A DNA stretch of 64,000 nt from Intestinicryptomonas porci. Lineage in GTDB: Bacteria; Verrucomicrobiota; Verrucomicrobiia; Opitutales; Intestinicryptomonadaceae. Shown in pieces: positions 17,607 through 26,739 of the stretch. Within the stretch, counting starts at the first letter, position 1. Every line of letters begins with the position of its first letter. The translations under genes and the position numbers were made by a program. The notes under the pieces were generated by a model that made no database searches, was not told the origin of the DNA, and was given only the letters and a program-made list of their open reading frames with translations. The stretch is taken from the NCBI RefSeq assembly GCF_033971905.1, contig NZ_JALBUT010000003.1:1-64000 (forward strand). The letters are read 5' to 3'.

Positions 17607-18149
17607 TCAGTAATTTTCGGCGCGGATTTCAAAATAAGCTTGGGGATGAGCACACACAGGGCACATTGCGGGAGCCTTTTTACCAACATGCAAATGCCCG
17701 CAATTCTGGCAATGCCAAACGACTTCCCCGTCGCGCTCAAAAACGATGCCGTCTTTGATGTTGTCCGCAAGCTTCAAATACCTTTCTTCATGTTCCTTTT
17801 CAATTTTTGCGACCATTTTGAAAAGCGCGGCAATCTTAGTGAAGCCCTCTTCTTCGGCAGTCTTTGCAAAACCCGCATACATATCGGTCCATTCATAGTT
17901 TTCGCCTGCCGCGGCGTCTTTTAAATTTGAAAGAGTGTCGCCAATCTGACCGCCTTCTTGCAAGAGCTTGAACCAAATCTTAGCGTGCTCCTTTTCGTTG
18001 TTTGCGGTTTCTTCAAAGAGGGCGGCTATCTGGTTGTAGCCCTCTTTCTTCGCCTTTGAAGCATAGAAAGTGTATTTGTTGCGAGCCTTTGATTCACCCG
18101 CAAACGCTTCCCACAAGTTTGCTTCCGTCTTTGAGCCTTTGAATTCCAT
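17607..18149 (-). CDS. rubrerythrin (ferritin-like domain first, rubredoxin domain last)
   Basis: This non-haem diiron peroxidase reduces hydrogen peroxide in anaerobes and microaerophiles. The ferritin-like four-helix domain (residues 1-140) carries the paired ExxH ligands 'NNEKEHAKIW' and 'AKIEKEHEERY'. The C-terminal rubredoxin-like domain has CQNCGHLH and CPVCAHPQAYF to bind Fe. Length (180 aa) is standard. A good ribosome-binding site (AAGGAG) lies 8 bases before the ATG, and an 8-bp palindromic operator candidate lies at 18197-18217. Confidence 0.95.
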   Translation of the reverse strand: MEFKGSKTEANLWEAFAGESKARNKYTFYASKAKKEGYNQIAALFEETANNEKEHAKIWFKLLQEGGQIGDTLSNLKDAAAGENYEWTDMYAGFAKTAEEEGFTKIAALFKMVAKIEKEHEERYLKLADNIKDGIVFERDGEVVWHCQNCGHLHVGKKAPAMCPVCAHPQAYFEIRAENY

Positions 18150-18196
18150 ATAATTTTCTCCTTAGTGCTGTTTTATCGAAATTAAAAGAATAGCTT

Positions 18197-18217
18197 AAAA
18201 CAATGGAATATTGTTTT
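18197..18217. promoter_or_regulatory. palindromic operator candidate upstream of rubrerythrin
   Basis: AAAACAAT (18197-18204) and ATTGTTTT (18210-18217) are perfect inverted repeats around a 5-base spacer. The dyad lies 48-68 bases before the rubrerythrin start in very AT-rich promoter DNA. Its size and place fit a dimeric repressor site, such as a PerR/Fur-class peroxide or iron regulator. The match to a known consensus is only loose. Confidence 0.55.
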
Positions 18218-18356
18218 ATTTATATATAATAATTTCGTCAAGAAACTTTTAAAATTAAAAAACGTCTGCCCGAAAACGGAATTTTACGCGCAAATGAGTT
18301 TTGTCTGCCAAAATCATTCCGCATAAAAGGTGAAAAAAGGCACATTGCAAACGCCG

Positions 18357-18390
18357 TAAAAAATGCGGCAAAATAAAAATTCTGCCGCAT
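18357..18390 (-). terminator. terminator downstream of HAD hydrolase
   Basis: ATGCGGCA (18363-18370) and TGCCGCAT (18383-18390) pair perfectly; on the minus strand the stem is followed by TTTTTACG. It lies 10 bases past the HAD gene stop. Confidence 0.75.
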
Positions 18391-18399
18391 AAAGATTTA

Positions 18400-19395
18400 T
18401 TACATCAAAAACCCGCCCATCTCGGCGAAATTTTCAAAGTATTTGTAGCATAGAGCCTTTGTACCGCTTTTTATTATGTTGCCGTCGGCAAGCCCCATCG
18501 CGGCAAAACCCGCAAGTCGAACGGAACAAATGCCCGCGCCGCTGTCTTCAATTCCGACAACGCTCGCCCTGTCCGCAAAGTCGATGCCAAGCCCGACCTT
18601 GGCAACTTCCGCATAAAGCCACGGATGCGGCTTCGGGGAAAGCTCTCCCAAAGTTCCCGCCTCGCCCTTTCTGAGGGGAAATCCCGCCGTTATTATGGCG
18701 TCGTAAAAGTCTTTGGGGTCTCCCATTCCGAGAGACTGAAAGCCGTTTAAGATTTCGGGCCACGCCTTTTCGTAAAGCCCCGAAGTCACCAAGCCGATTT
18801 TTATATTCTTGGATTTCAGCGCAAGCAGAAAATCTTTTATCCCATCTGTCGGAGTAAACGCCCCGGGGCGTCCCCTGCCCTGCATGATTTCGTTCATTTC
18901 AAAATGAGTGTGCTTGAAATAAAAACCGCGCGCCTCTTCGAGAGTTTTATCGGGGCAGTATTTGTTTATGCAGTGGCTCAAATGCTCCGAAACGCTGTGC
19001 CCCGAAACGAACGGAAGGTCTGCTTCTTCAAGCTGAAATTTGTCGTCGCCCAGAAGGCTTGCCGTTGTTTTTTCGATAATCCAAATCCAGAAGCTTTCGC
19101 TTTTTATGGTCGTGCCGTCAAGATCCATCAGAACCGCCTTCAACGGCTTTTTGACATCAACGCCGCTTACGGGATAATAGGCGGGATAGCCAAGCTCGCT
19201 TTTGACGTGCGCGAAAGTTTTGTCGTCGAAAGCCACGAACTCAACCTTTTTGTCGCCCGTTGCGCAGACTGCGTTTACGCCGTCTTTGCCTACGGAAAAT
19301 CTGCCGTCGGAAGTTGTGTCCATATCCCAAAACATGGAATCTGCGCCGAAAGTTCCCAAATTCGGGAACGTGATTTCTCTTTCAAGTTTTTTCAT
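18400..19395 (-). CDS. HAD-superfamily hydrolase (beta-phosphoglucomutase-like)
   Basis: The catalytic HAD motif I is 'VLMDLDGTTIKSES', motif II 'IGLVTSGLYEK', the motif III lysine region 'SPKPHPWLYAEVAK', and motif IV 'VVGIEDSGAGICSVRLAG'. The inserted helical cap follows motif I. This fits the phosphatase/phosphoglucomutase subfamily acting on small sugar phosphates. About 80 N-terminal residues precede the HAD core ('EREITFPNLGTFGADSMFW'), a region not recognised. The ATG at 19395 (MKKLEREI) is preferred over the longer frame, which starts without a supporting site. It is divergent from the GH2 gene, with about 150 bases between. Confidence 0.82.
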   Translation of the reverse strand: MKKLEREITFPNLGTFGADSMFWDMDTTSDGRFSVGKDGVNAVCATGDKKVEFVAFDDKTFAHVKSELGYPAYYPVSGVDVKKPLKAVLMDLDGTTIKSESFWIWIIEKTTASLLGDDKFQLEEADLPFVSGHSVSEHLSHCINKYCPDKTLEEARGFYFKHTHFEMNEIMQGRGRPGAFTPTDGIKDFLLALKSKNIKIGLVTSGLYEKAWPEILNGFQSLGMGDPKDFYDAIITAGFPLRKGEAGTLGELSPKPHPWLYAEVAKVGLGIDFADRASVVGIEDSGAGICSVRLAGFAAMGLADGNIIKSGTKALCYKYFENFAEMGGFLM

Positions 19396-19547
19396 AAATC
19401 GCATTAAAAAATTACTTGCGGAATTTATCCCAAAGCCCGCCGCCGTTTTCAAGATTTTTTTTGACAGTCAAAAATCTTTTGATTTTCTTGAAAGGGCAAA
19501 AATGAAAAACCTTGCGGAAAAATTCCGCTTTCGGAGGAAAAGCATTT

Positions 19548-22500
19548 ATGAAAACACTAAAAAGCGCATTGATTGCATGGATATGCCTTGCGGCGGCATT
19601 TGCGTTTGCCGATACTCGCCATGTCCAAAAACTTGATGGAGAAGGCTGGAACTTGTGGCTCGACAGGGACGCAAAGTATCAAGACGACACCCTCTATATA
19701 AACAAGTCAGACATTCAAAAAATAAAGGACGGCAAGCCCGACTGGCTGAAACAAGTCGATGTAAAGGAAATGAAAGCGGCAGAGCCAACCTGCGGCTGGG
19801 AAAACCTCTTTTCAAAGACTGCCGATTGGCGCGAAGCCGAAAAGGCGTGGAAAGACAAGAGCATAAGCCTGAAAGTCTCGGTCCCCTCCACCGTTGAGGA
19901 ATATTTCTTCGACGCAATTTCAGGCAAAAACATGGGAAAAGGCGCGTCGGGAGACTATCGCGGCGTCAGCTGGTGGGGGCGTAAATTCAACATTCCGTCG
20001 GAAGCCAAAGGCAGGCGCATCAAGCTGCTTTTTAAAGAGGGCGTGCGCCATCGCGCGGAAGTGTTTGTGAATAGAAAACTTGCGGGGTACGAACTCGTCT
20101 TGCAGTCTCCCTTTGAAATCGACATAACCGACATCGTAAATTACGGGGCTGAAAACGAGCTCGCCGTCCGCATTACCGACGCCAACGGAAATTTCAGCTG
20201 GGGAGACTATATTTTCGCGAAATGGGGCAAGTATCAATTCCCGCTTTCGCACGGCTTTGGCGGAATTATGGGCGGAGTTGACGTGGTTATGGAAAACGAC
20301 ATTCACGTTTCAAATATTTTCGTGAAAAACAAATTCGCCCTGCGCGACATCGACACCCTCGTTGAAATCGCAAACGACTCAAATTCGCCAAAAACCATAT
20401 TTGCGGAAGCCGAAGTCATAGAAAATTGGATTGATGGCAAAAAGGCGGCAAAACCAAAAACCATATTCTCGGTAGGCATAGGCAAGTTTGAAATTCCTGC
20501 AAACTCCTCTAAAATAGTGGAATTCAACGCTTTCGTTGAAAGCGCGAAATTGTGGGACATCGGAAACTCAAACCTCTACGACATGAAAATCACCCTGAAA
20601 GACGAAAACGGAAAAATTCTCGACTCGTTTTCAGACCGTTTCGGATTCAGATTTTTCGAGGCGAGGGGAATAGGAAGCGACGCCAAATTTTACCTAAACG
20701 GCAGGCGCGTTTTCCTGCTGTCTGCAATCAGCTGGAGCTTTTGGCCCTGCAACGGAATGATACCGACAAAAGAGCTTGCAAGAAAGCATGTTGAATCCGC
20801 AAAAAAACTCGGCATGAACATGATAAACTTCCACAGAAGCCGCGGCAACCATGAAGTCCTAAATGCCGCCGACGAACTTGGCGTGCTCTACTACGAAGAG
20901 CCGGGCGGTTTCAGCACATACAGGGTAAAGGGGCAGAACATGGACGGCGTCGATACTTCCATCGCGCACGAAATCTGCCGCCAAAAACTCCTGCGCATGA
21001 TAAAAGACCACCGCAACCACCCGTCTCTTGTAATATATAATATGATAAACGAACCGGGCTGGCAACCGGACGACTTGGCAAAAGAAGCCATGTCTGCCGC
21101 GCACATGCTCGACCCCACGCGCTTCATATCCTACGGCTCGGGATTCATGGGAATGAAAAACTCCGAACCCACAAAGCTCCACATGCTCCCCTACGACCCA
21201 AAGCAATATACAGTCGGCTATTGCGACATTCATAACGCGGGCAACTCCCCCGGGGTGTACGTCGATTCCAACTACAATTCTCCGACAGGCTTTTTGAGAA
21301 ACGAGCGCGACGAAACCGAAATTTTCGTCTGGGGCGAAGAAGGCGCGCTTGCAACTCCCCCTCAACTCGAACTTATACAAGAAGAGAAAAAGGGAAAGCC
21401 CAACGGCTGGGACGGGCAGGAATATGACGCCTGGTACAACGGTTATAAAAATTATATCGAAGAAAAGGGTCTGAAACAAAACTTCCCGTCCATCACAAAA
21501 CTAATTACCTCAATGGGCGACATAATGTATTACGAGCACGGCAGGCTTCTTGAAAACGCGAGAATTGCAGACGGCGCGGAAATATACGTCTTAAACGGAT
21601 ATGAGGACATGAAAGACGACAACCTTTCGGGGGCGGTTGACTGCTATCGAAATCTAAAAGGCTCGCCAGAACTCATAGCAAACCACATGAAGCCCCTTGC
21701 TGTCGCCGTAAAAGCGCGCGAAAAATTAGCCCATGTGGGGGACGTAAATGCATTCGACTTGTTCGTGTTAAACGAAAACGTCCTGCCTGCGGGAGAATAC
21801 GGCATCACAGCAAGCGTGCGCACTCCGAAAGGCGCGGAAAGAAAAATCCATAACGGGACGGCGCGCGTTTCGGGCGGCGAAAAGTTCAGCGACCTGGCTT
21901 GCGAAAACCTGAAAGTCGAATTAAACGACGGAGCGGGGCACTACATAATAACCGCAGAACTCTTCGACAGGGACGGAAAGCGCATTGCAACAGGCAAAGA
22001 CGAAATGTTTGCCATCGACTACAAAAGCGGCGAAATAAAATCAAAAGGCGCGATTGTCGGCGGCGGCGGAGAGTATGCAAGGTTTGCAAACGACATCTTA
22101 AAAGCCGACCTCAAACCCTACTCCGAAAACATGGGGCGTCTTGACTACATTCTCCTTGCGCCGACCGACCAGGGCAAAATGTTCAAGACTATTTCACCGT
22201 TTAATTTCCGCACAAAAGACGGCAAAAACATCGGGTTAAACCTCGACTATTACCGCGGAAAGAAATTCGATATGCCTCTCGACAAAAGAATTTCAACCGC
22301 GCCCATAGACTTCAATTTAAAGTCCAAGCTGATTCCGGGCTACGACATACTGGGAACGGTCGATTTCTCGCTTAGATGGGAAGGTTTCGTAATTTCCGAC
22401 TACACGGGAAAAGTCGAGTTTGAATTTGCCTGCGACGACGGCGCAAGAGTTTGGTTTGACGGAGAGCTTGTTTTCGACAAATGGTCAAACGGGCCTAAAA

Positions 22501-23093
22501 CCGTGCGCACATTCTCGCGCGAAATGCAGGCGGGCAAAATGTACTCCATAAAAATCGAAGCCTATCAAGACGGCGGCGACTGGCTTTCAAGCCTGAAATG
22601 GAAGCTTCCCGTTCCGGAAACCAAGGTCGATTTGAATGCCCTCTTAAAGCGCGTCTTTGAAGACGGCACAAAGATGATACTGATAGAAGGCGCGGAAGAA
22701 TGGCTTAAAGAGCTTAAAAATCTCGGAGCATTCCCCGAATACCAAGTATTCCACCCCCACAAGACATGGGTCGGGCACAACATGTTCGTAAAAGACCATC
22801 CTTTCTTCGACGGATTGCCCGTAAACTGCGGAATGAACTGGGAATACCAAAGCCTCGTTGTTTACGACGGGCCAAAGCACTTCGGGCTTGTGATGAAAGG
22901 CGAAGAACCTTTGGTTGGCCTTGTGGGCGTTCCGCTAAGGGGAATTGCAACAAGCGTCGGCATGGTAAATTACGGCAAGGGCAAGATTGTATTTTCAAGC
23001 CTTGACATAGCCCCGAATTTGGCTGTTGACACCAAGCCTTCAAACACGCCCAAAAAGATATTCTCAAACATTCTAAAATGGGCGGAGAAATAA
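19548..23093 (+). CDS. secreted glycoside hydrolase family 2 enzyme with PA14 domain
   Basis: The start is the ATG at 19548, preceded by GGAGG (19533-19537) and giving a signal peptide (MKTLKSALIAWICLAAAFAF). Of 1181 residues, about 100-400 form the GH2 sugar-binding jelly-roll and Ig-like domains ('ISWWGRKF'-type surface, 'RHRAEVFVNRKLAGYELV'). Residues about 400-650 form the TIM barrel with acid/base E502 in 'YNMINEPGW' and probable nucleophile E597 or E598 in 'FVWGEEGA'. A PA14 carbohydrate-binding domain lies around 930-1020 ('FEFACDDGARVWFDGELVF'). The C-terminus resembles a ThuA/GATase-like segment. The substrate is likely a beta-galactoside, glucuronide or mannoside and cannot be narrowed by eye. 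Confidence 0.88.
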   Translation: MKTLKSALIAWICLAAAFAFADTRHVQKLDGEGWNLWLDRDAKYQDDTLYINKSDIQKIKDGKPDWLKQVDVKEMKAAEPTCGWENLFSKTADWREAEKAWKDKSISLKVSVPSTVEEYFFDAISGKNMGKGASGDYRGVSWWGRKFNIPSEAKGRRIKLLFKEGVRHRAEVFVNRKLAGYELVLQSPFEIDITDIVNYGAENELAVRITDANGNFSWGDYIFAKWGKYQFPLSHGFGGIMGGVDVVMENDIHVSNIFVKNKFALRDIDTLVEIANDSNSPKTIFAEAEVIENWIDGKKAAKPKTIFSVGIGKFEIPANSSKIVEFNAFVESAKLWDIGNSNLYDMKITLKDENGKILDSFSDRFGFRFFEARGIGSDAKFYLNGRRVFLLSAISWSFWPCNGMIPTKELARKHVESAKKLGMNMINFHRSRGNHEVLNAADELGVLYYEEPGGFSTYRVKGQNMDGVDTSIAHEICRQKLLRMIKDHRNHPSLVIYNMINEPGWQPDDLAKEAMSAAHMLDPTRFISYGSGFMGMKNSEPTKLHMLPYDPKQYTVGYCDIHNAGNSPGVYVDSNYNSPTGFLRNERDETEIFVWGEEGALATPPQLELIQEEKKGKPNGWDGQEYDAWYNGYKNYIEEKGLKQNFPSITKLITSMGDIMYYEHGRLLENARIADGAEIYVLNGYEDMKDDNLSGAVDCYRNLKGSPELIANHMKPLAVAVKAREKLAHVGDVNAFDLFVLNENVLPAGEYGITASVRTPKGAERKIHNGTARVSGGEKFSDLACENLKVELNDGAGHYIITAELFDRDGKRIATGKDEMFAIDYKSGEIKSKGAIVGGGGEYARFANDILKADLKPYSENMGRLDYILLAPTDQGKMFKTISPFNFRTKDGKNIGLNLDYYRGKKFDMPLDKRISTAPIDFNLKSKLIPGYDILGTVDFSLRWEGFVISDYTGKVEFEFACDDGARVWFDGELVFDKWSNGPKTVRTFSREMQAGKMYSIKIEAYQDGGDWLSSLKWKLPVPETKVDLNALLKRVFEDGTKMILIEGAEEWLKELKNLGAFPEYQVFHPHKTWVGHNMFVKDHPFFDGLPVNCGMNWEYQSLVVYDGPKHFGLVMKGEEPLVGLVGVPLRGIATSVGMVNYGKGKIVFSSLDIAPNLAVDTKPSNTPKKIFSNILKWAEK

Positions 23094-23107
23094 GCAATCC
23101 GCCAAAT

Positions 23108-23139
23108 AAAAAAGACGCCTTTTAGTGGCGTCTTTTTTT
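23108..23139. terminator. rho-independent terminator after GH2 gene
   Basis: AAAGACGCC and GGCGTCTTT form the stem around TTTTAGT, flanked by A-run and T-run. It lies between convergent genes and probably serves both. Confidence 0.88.
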
Positions 23140-23155
23140 GTGGAGTTTTATTGTA

Positions 23156-24703
23156 TTAAAGAGTCTTCAATTTTTTCAAAGCGGTTTTATAGACGTCCTT
23201 CGCCTTCCAGCTGTCGGAAGTCCCGATGATTTCATCAAAGAGCTTAAACCATTTTTCAGTGCGGAATTTATGCAAGTCATTGCGGTTTACATTGCCGTAC
23301 TTCGCCTTAAATTCGTCGGTTGCCATAATCATCCAGCGCAATTCGTCCGCGGGAATGACATGCTCGTTGATGATTCTCGAATACTTTTTGACTTCGGCGG
23401 GAGTGGCTTCCCTTCCGAGCATTTCCAAGAATGCGGTTTTTACAACACCCTGAGCTTCTTCAACCCCGTAGGAATAGGCTCTGTATTCCCTGAACGCTCC
23501 GCCTCTTTGAACAGGCCCGTGGTTGCAACGCAAGAGATGCTGCAATGAACGCTCCTGCTTTTTGAAGTCCTTCTGGAGCTTTGAAGAGCCGACATATTCT
23601 GGATTATAGATGAAAGCCGAAGGCTCGTCGCACAAAATGTCCCACCTGCCGTCAGCCAAGCCCGAATGCTTGCCAAGAGACTTGTTGCCCTTGATTTCAA
23701 ATTCGTCAACGCCGTCAGCTATAATGCCGTATGCGGAAGCTTCGCCGTCCAAAACGTTGTTTATGATTTTGGCACCGACAAATGTTTTGTTGCGCTTGTC
23801 GCTCGGCACCCAAACCGTCGCGCCGCAGGGAACGGCGATGTGGATTCTCGCGCCGCGGCTGTCGATTAAGTTGTCTTTTACGAGAACTCCCGAATAGTCG
23901 TATTTGCGCATTGAAGTTTTATCGTCTTTGGGCAATTTGTCGCCGTCGATTTCATAAAAGCCCAGACCGTCAACCATATTTATGCCACCCAAGCTTTCGC
24001 GGGAAATAGAGGCTATTACGTTGTCTTTAACTTGGCTTCCCGGTGCGCAGAATAAAACGATGCCAACGTCTGTCGGGTCTATCACGATGTTGTTTAAAAC
24101 CGTGGAATTTCTCGCCGCGCAGGAAATGCCGTCGCCCCACTTGAAGGGTTTTTCCTGAGGATTTCTGCCGTTTCCGCGGGCGTCCGCTCCGCAGCCAAAC
24201 AAAATCGAATTTTCAATCGTGCAACCGTCCCCGCCTTCATGCAGCTTAAAAGTTGACCATGTGCGCGAATTCATGAAAACGCAGTTTTTAATGAGCTGAT
24301 TTTTTGCTCCGCCACCGCCGAACCACGCAAGTTCCGGCCCACCGCCGTTTGTATATGGCGGCAATTCGTAGCGGTTGCCGTCAAGAATGACTTTTTCCAA
24401 AACGATGTCGCTTTTGCCGTTGCCGCTTAAAATTTGCCCGCCTTCGGGCGAAGTTATTTTAAGGCGCGCATATTCGCTTATTCTCGAAGCGTCTTTCGTG
24501 TAAATTTTCTGTCCGTTGTGCATAAAGCGTATGGTCTTGTTTACGGGAATAACCGCCCCTTTTTCCAAAACCACACTGTCGCCCTTGTCCAGAGCCGACT
24601 GAATTTCCTCCGCACTGCGCGCAACAACTTCCGCGGCAAAAGCCGAAGCCGAAGCCGCGAAAACGCAGAACACCCCCAATAGCTTATATATGTGTTTTTT
24701 CAT
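23156..24703 (-). CDS. secreted right-handed parallel beta-helix protein
   Basis: A signal peptide (MKKHIYKLLGVFCVFAASAS) precedes 515 residues. Residues about 85-350 show pectate-lyase-like beta-helix coils: 'SDIVLEKVILDGNRYE', 'NQLIKNCVFMNSRTW', 'GCTIENSILFGCGADARG', 'NSTVLNNIVIDPTDVGIVL', 'SQVKDNVIASI', 'DNLIDSRGARI', 'AKIINNVLDGE' and 'FEIKGNKSLG'. This fits a polysaccharide lyase or glycan-binding enzyme. The C-terminal 130 residues are helical and unrecognised ('EMLGREATPAEVKKYSRII' recalls a short DUF4214-like repeat). It is convergent with the GH2 gene and likely part of the same glycan-processing set. The substrate is unknown. Confidence 0.72.
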   Translation of the reverse strand: MKKHIYKLLGVFCVFAASASAFAAEVVARSAEEIQSALDKGDSVVLEKGAVIPVNKTIRFMHNGQKIYTKDASRISEYARLKITSPEGGQILSGNGKSDIVLEKVILDGNRYELPPYTNGGGPELAWFGGGGAKNQLIKNCVFMNSRTWSTFKLHEGGDGCTIENSILFGCGADARGNGRNPQEKPFKWGDGISCAARNSTVLNNIVIDPTDVGIVLFCAPGSQVKDNVIASISRESLGGINMVDGLGFYEIDGDKLPKDDKTSMRKYDYSGVLVKDNLIDSRGARIHIAVPCGATVWVPSDKRNKTFVGAKIINNVLDGEASAYGIIADGVDEFEIKGNKSLGKHSGLADGRWDILCDEPSAFIYNPEYVGSSKLQKDFKKQERSLQHLLRCNHGPVQRGGAFREYRAYSYGVEEAQGVVKTAFLEMLGREATPAEVKKYSRIINEHVIPADELRWMIMATDEFKAKYGNVNRNDLHKFRTEKWFKLFDEIIGTSDSWKAKDVYKTALKKLKTL

Positions 24704-24813
24704 AAATATTAAAAATTTAAGCCATACCCTAAAAATTAGTCAAATCTTTTTATATTTTCAAAAACTTGACGAAACAGTCCTCTATATATAAAAAAGATTT
24801 CGGATTTTTTACC

Positions 24814-25326
24814 ATGAAGAAACTGTTTTCATTATTTCTTTTAATTCCGTCCATTCTGTTTTCGGCAGGCAATTTCTGCGAAGACGAAGCCAAGGCATAC
24901 ACGGAAGAGACAAAAATCGTAAACGAGGCAGAAGAGCTTTTCGACAGGGCAAAAGCCGACCAAAGCGACATCTTTGCAGACTATTTCGCCGCAATAGAAG
25001 TCTATGTAAACGGGCTTCAAGCCCTGAGAAGGCCCGACCGCGTTGCGCGAATATTCGAAAGATTTCAGGAAAGGGGAGATTCTTACGCGTTCGCGACAAG
25101 AATTTGCCTTGAAGCGTCGCTTGCGTCAAAAAACGGAAAGCTTCCGAAAGAAAAAGAAGCCCTGCTCATATCTCTCATAAAAGAAGCCAAGAAGAAATCA
25201 AAAGGCGGCGCGAAAGATTTTGAAGCTTCCATAAGCGAGGTTCTTAAAAGCGGCAACCCCCTCGTAAAGCCATCTCAAACGCTCTCCAATACGATAAAGG
25301 AATTGTGCGAAAAAGCCGATAAATAG
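24814..25326 (+). CDS. small exported helical protein, function unknown
   Basis: The ATG at 24814 starts a signal peptide (MKKLFSLFLLIPSILFS). The mature 150 residues are rich in charged amino acids and predicted helical ('EEAKAYTEETKIVNEAEELFDRAKAD'-like segments in two pieces). The pattern 'FADYFAAIEVYVNGLQALRR' then 'RVARIFERFQERGDSYAFA' looks like helical (TPR-like) repeats. No enzymatic motif is seen. It ends 5 bases before the FAH-family gene, so the two may be cotranscribed. I do not recognise it. Confidence 0.6.
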   Translation: MKKLFSLFLLIPSILFSAGNFCEDEAKAYTEETKIVNEAEELFDRAKADQSDIFADYFAAIEVYVNGLQALRRPDRVARIFERFQERGDSYAFATRICLEASLASKNGKLPKEKEALLISLIKEAKKKSKGGAKDFEASISEVLKSGNPLVKPSQTLSNTIKELCEKADK

Positions 25327-25331
25327 AATTT

Positions 25332-26219
25332 ATGAAACTTCTTACATTCAAACACAACGACAACGTTTATCTCGGAGCCGTCTGCGAATGCGGAAAAACC
25401 GTCGTAAAGCTCTCCGATGTCGGGCTTAACTTCAACTCCATGCAAACGCTTATCCAAAACATAATGGATTCGGAGCTTGAACTAATCAGAACCGCGACCA
25501 AGACTTGCGAAATTTTTAAGCGCATTCCTCTTTCAGAAATAGAGCTCTTGGCTCCCATACGCTATCCCGCGCGCGACATTATCTGCCTCGGGCTGAACTA
25601 TGCCGACCATATCGAAGAAGCGGCGCGCTTCAATTCCAAAAAATTCGGAATAAATATGCCCAAAGCGGTTTACTTTTCAAAGAGAGTAAACGAATCGGTT
25701 GCGCCCTTTGGGAAAATCCCGAGCCACCCGAAGCTCTGCGATTCCCTTGACTACGAGGCGGAACTTGCGCTCGTAATATCCAAAAACGCAAGAAACGTCG
25801 CGGCAAAAGATGCCTTGGAATATATTTTCGGCTACACCATAATAAACGATGTCTCCGCCCGCAACGTCCAAACCGAACACAAGCAGTGGTATTTCGGAAA
25901 GAGCCTCGACGGTTTCTGCCCCATGGGTCCTTACTTGGTTACCTCAGACGAAATAGGCGTCTATCCCAAGCTGAAAATCCAAAGCTATGTAAACGGGGAA
26001 CTGCGCCAAAACTCCAACACCGACAACATGATTTATAAAATTCCGCAGATAATTGAAGAGCTTTCAAGCGGAATGACTTTGCAAGCGGGCTCAATCATAG
26101 CCCTCGGAACTCCGTCGGGAGTCGGGCTTGGGTTCAATCCACCAAAATTCTTAAAAAGCGGCGACACCGTTGTTTGCAAAATAGAAAACATCGGCGAAAT
26201 TTCAAACACGGTCGAATGA
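25332..26219 (+). CDS. fumarylacetoacetate hydrolase family protein
   Basis: This is an FAH-fold enzyme of 295 residues. The conserved core is visible: 'IICLGLNYADHIEEAAR', metal-binding 'DYEAELALVISKNARNV', 'GYTIINDVSARNVQ', 'KSLDGFCPMGPYLVTSDEI', 'LRQNSNTDNMIYKIPQII' and 'IIALGTPSGVGLGFNPP'. The E-x-E metal ligands and the TPSGVG loop are intact. Family members hydrolyse or decarboxylate/isomerise 2-keto acids in aromatic or sugar-acid catabolism (for example 2-keto-3-deoxy sugar acids). The substrate is not decidable, though glycan enzymes around it favour sugar-acid metabolism. Confidence 0.88.
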   Translation: MKLLTFKHNDNVYLGAVCECGKTVVKLSDVGLNFNSMQTLIQNIMDSELELIRTATKTCEIFKRIPLSEIELLAPIRYPARDIICLGLNYADHIEEAARFNSKKFGINMPKAVYFSKRVNESVAPFGKIPSHPKLCDSLDYEAELALVISKNARNVAAKDALEYIFGYTIINDVSARNVQTEHKQWYFGKSLDGFCPMGPYLVTSDEIGVYPKLKIQSYVNGELRQNSNTDNMIYKIPQIIEELSSGMTLQAGSIIALGTPSGVGLGFNPPKFLKSGDTVVCKIENIGEISNTVE

Positions 26220-26344
26220 CGCGCGCCTGTTTTGAAGTTTCCGACCAATCAAAAAAAAGCTTTACAACTTCGCCCTTTTAATACAGCGTTTATTCTCATA
26301 AAAAATTTTTCACAAAATTTTAATCTGAAAACCAAGAAAACATT

Positions 26345-26599
26345 ATGGCAGATATCGAACAAAGAGTAAAAGAAATCATCGTAAACCAGCTCAATGTAAA
26401 AGAGTCTGAAATCACCCCCGAGGCCAGCTTCATAGATGACCTCGGCGCTGATTCCCTCGACACAGTGCAGCTCATTATGACGTTTGAAGAAGAATTCAAG
26501 GACGAAATCAACGGCGAAATCCCCGAATCGGAAGCGGAAAAGCTCACAACAGTGGGGAAAGTAATCGACTACATCAAGGAACGCTCGCAAAAAGCGTAA
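26345..26599 (+). CDS. acpP: acyl carrier protein
   Basis: This is the 84-residue acidic acyl carrier of fatty acid synthesis. The phosphopantetheine attachment site is S37 in 'DLGADSLDTVQLIM'. The N-terminus 'MADIEQRVKEIIVNQLNV' and C-terminus are standard. It lies upstream of fabF with a terminator-like hairpin between, so acpP may be transcribed in excess, as in many bacteria. Confidence 0.97.
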   Translation: MADIEQRVKEIIVNQLNVKESEITPEASFIDDLGADSLDTVQLIMTFEEEFKDEINGEIPESEAEKLTTVGKVIDYIKERSQKA

Positions 26600-26634
26600 T
26601 CCATTGGTGAGAGTTTTTGAATTTTGAATTTACC

Positions 26635-26679
26635 GGCCCACTTGCGGGAGCAGATTGCACTCACAGTGGGTCGTTTTTT
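26635..26679 (+). terminator. terminator or attenuator between acpP and fabF
   Basis: GGCCCACT (26635-26642) pairs with AGTGGGTC (26665-26672), one wobble, and is followed by GTTTTTTGTTTTTT. It lies 35 bases past acpP and 60 bases before fabF. Partial termination would give more AcpP than FabF. Confidence 0.7.
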
Positions 26680-26739
26680 GTTTTTTAAGGCAAATTATTG
26701 CATGGCGGCGAAATTCGCCGCAAACGGAAAGATTTTTAT

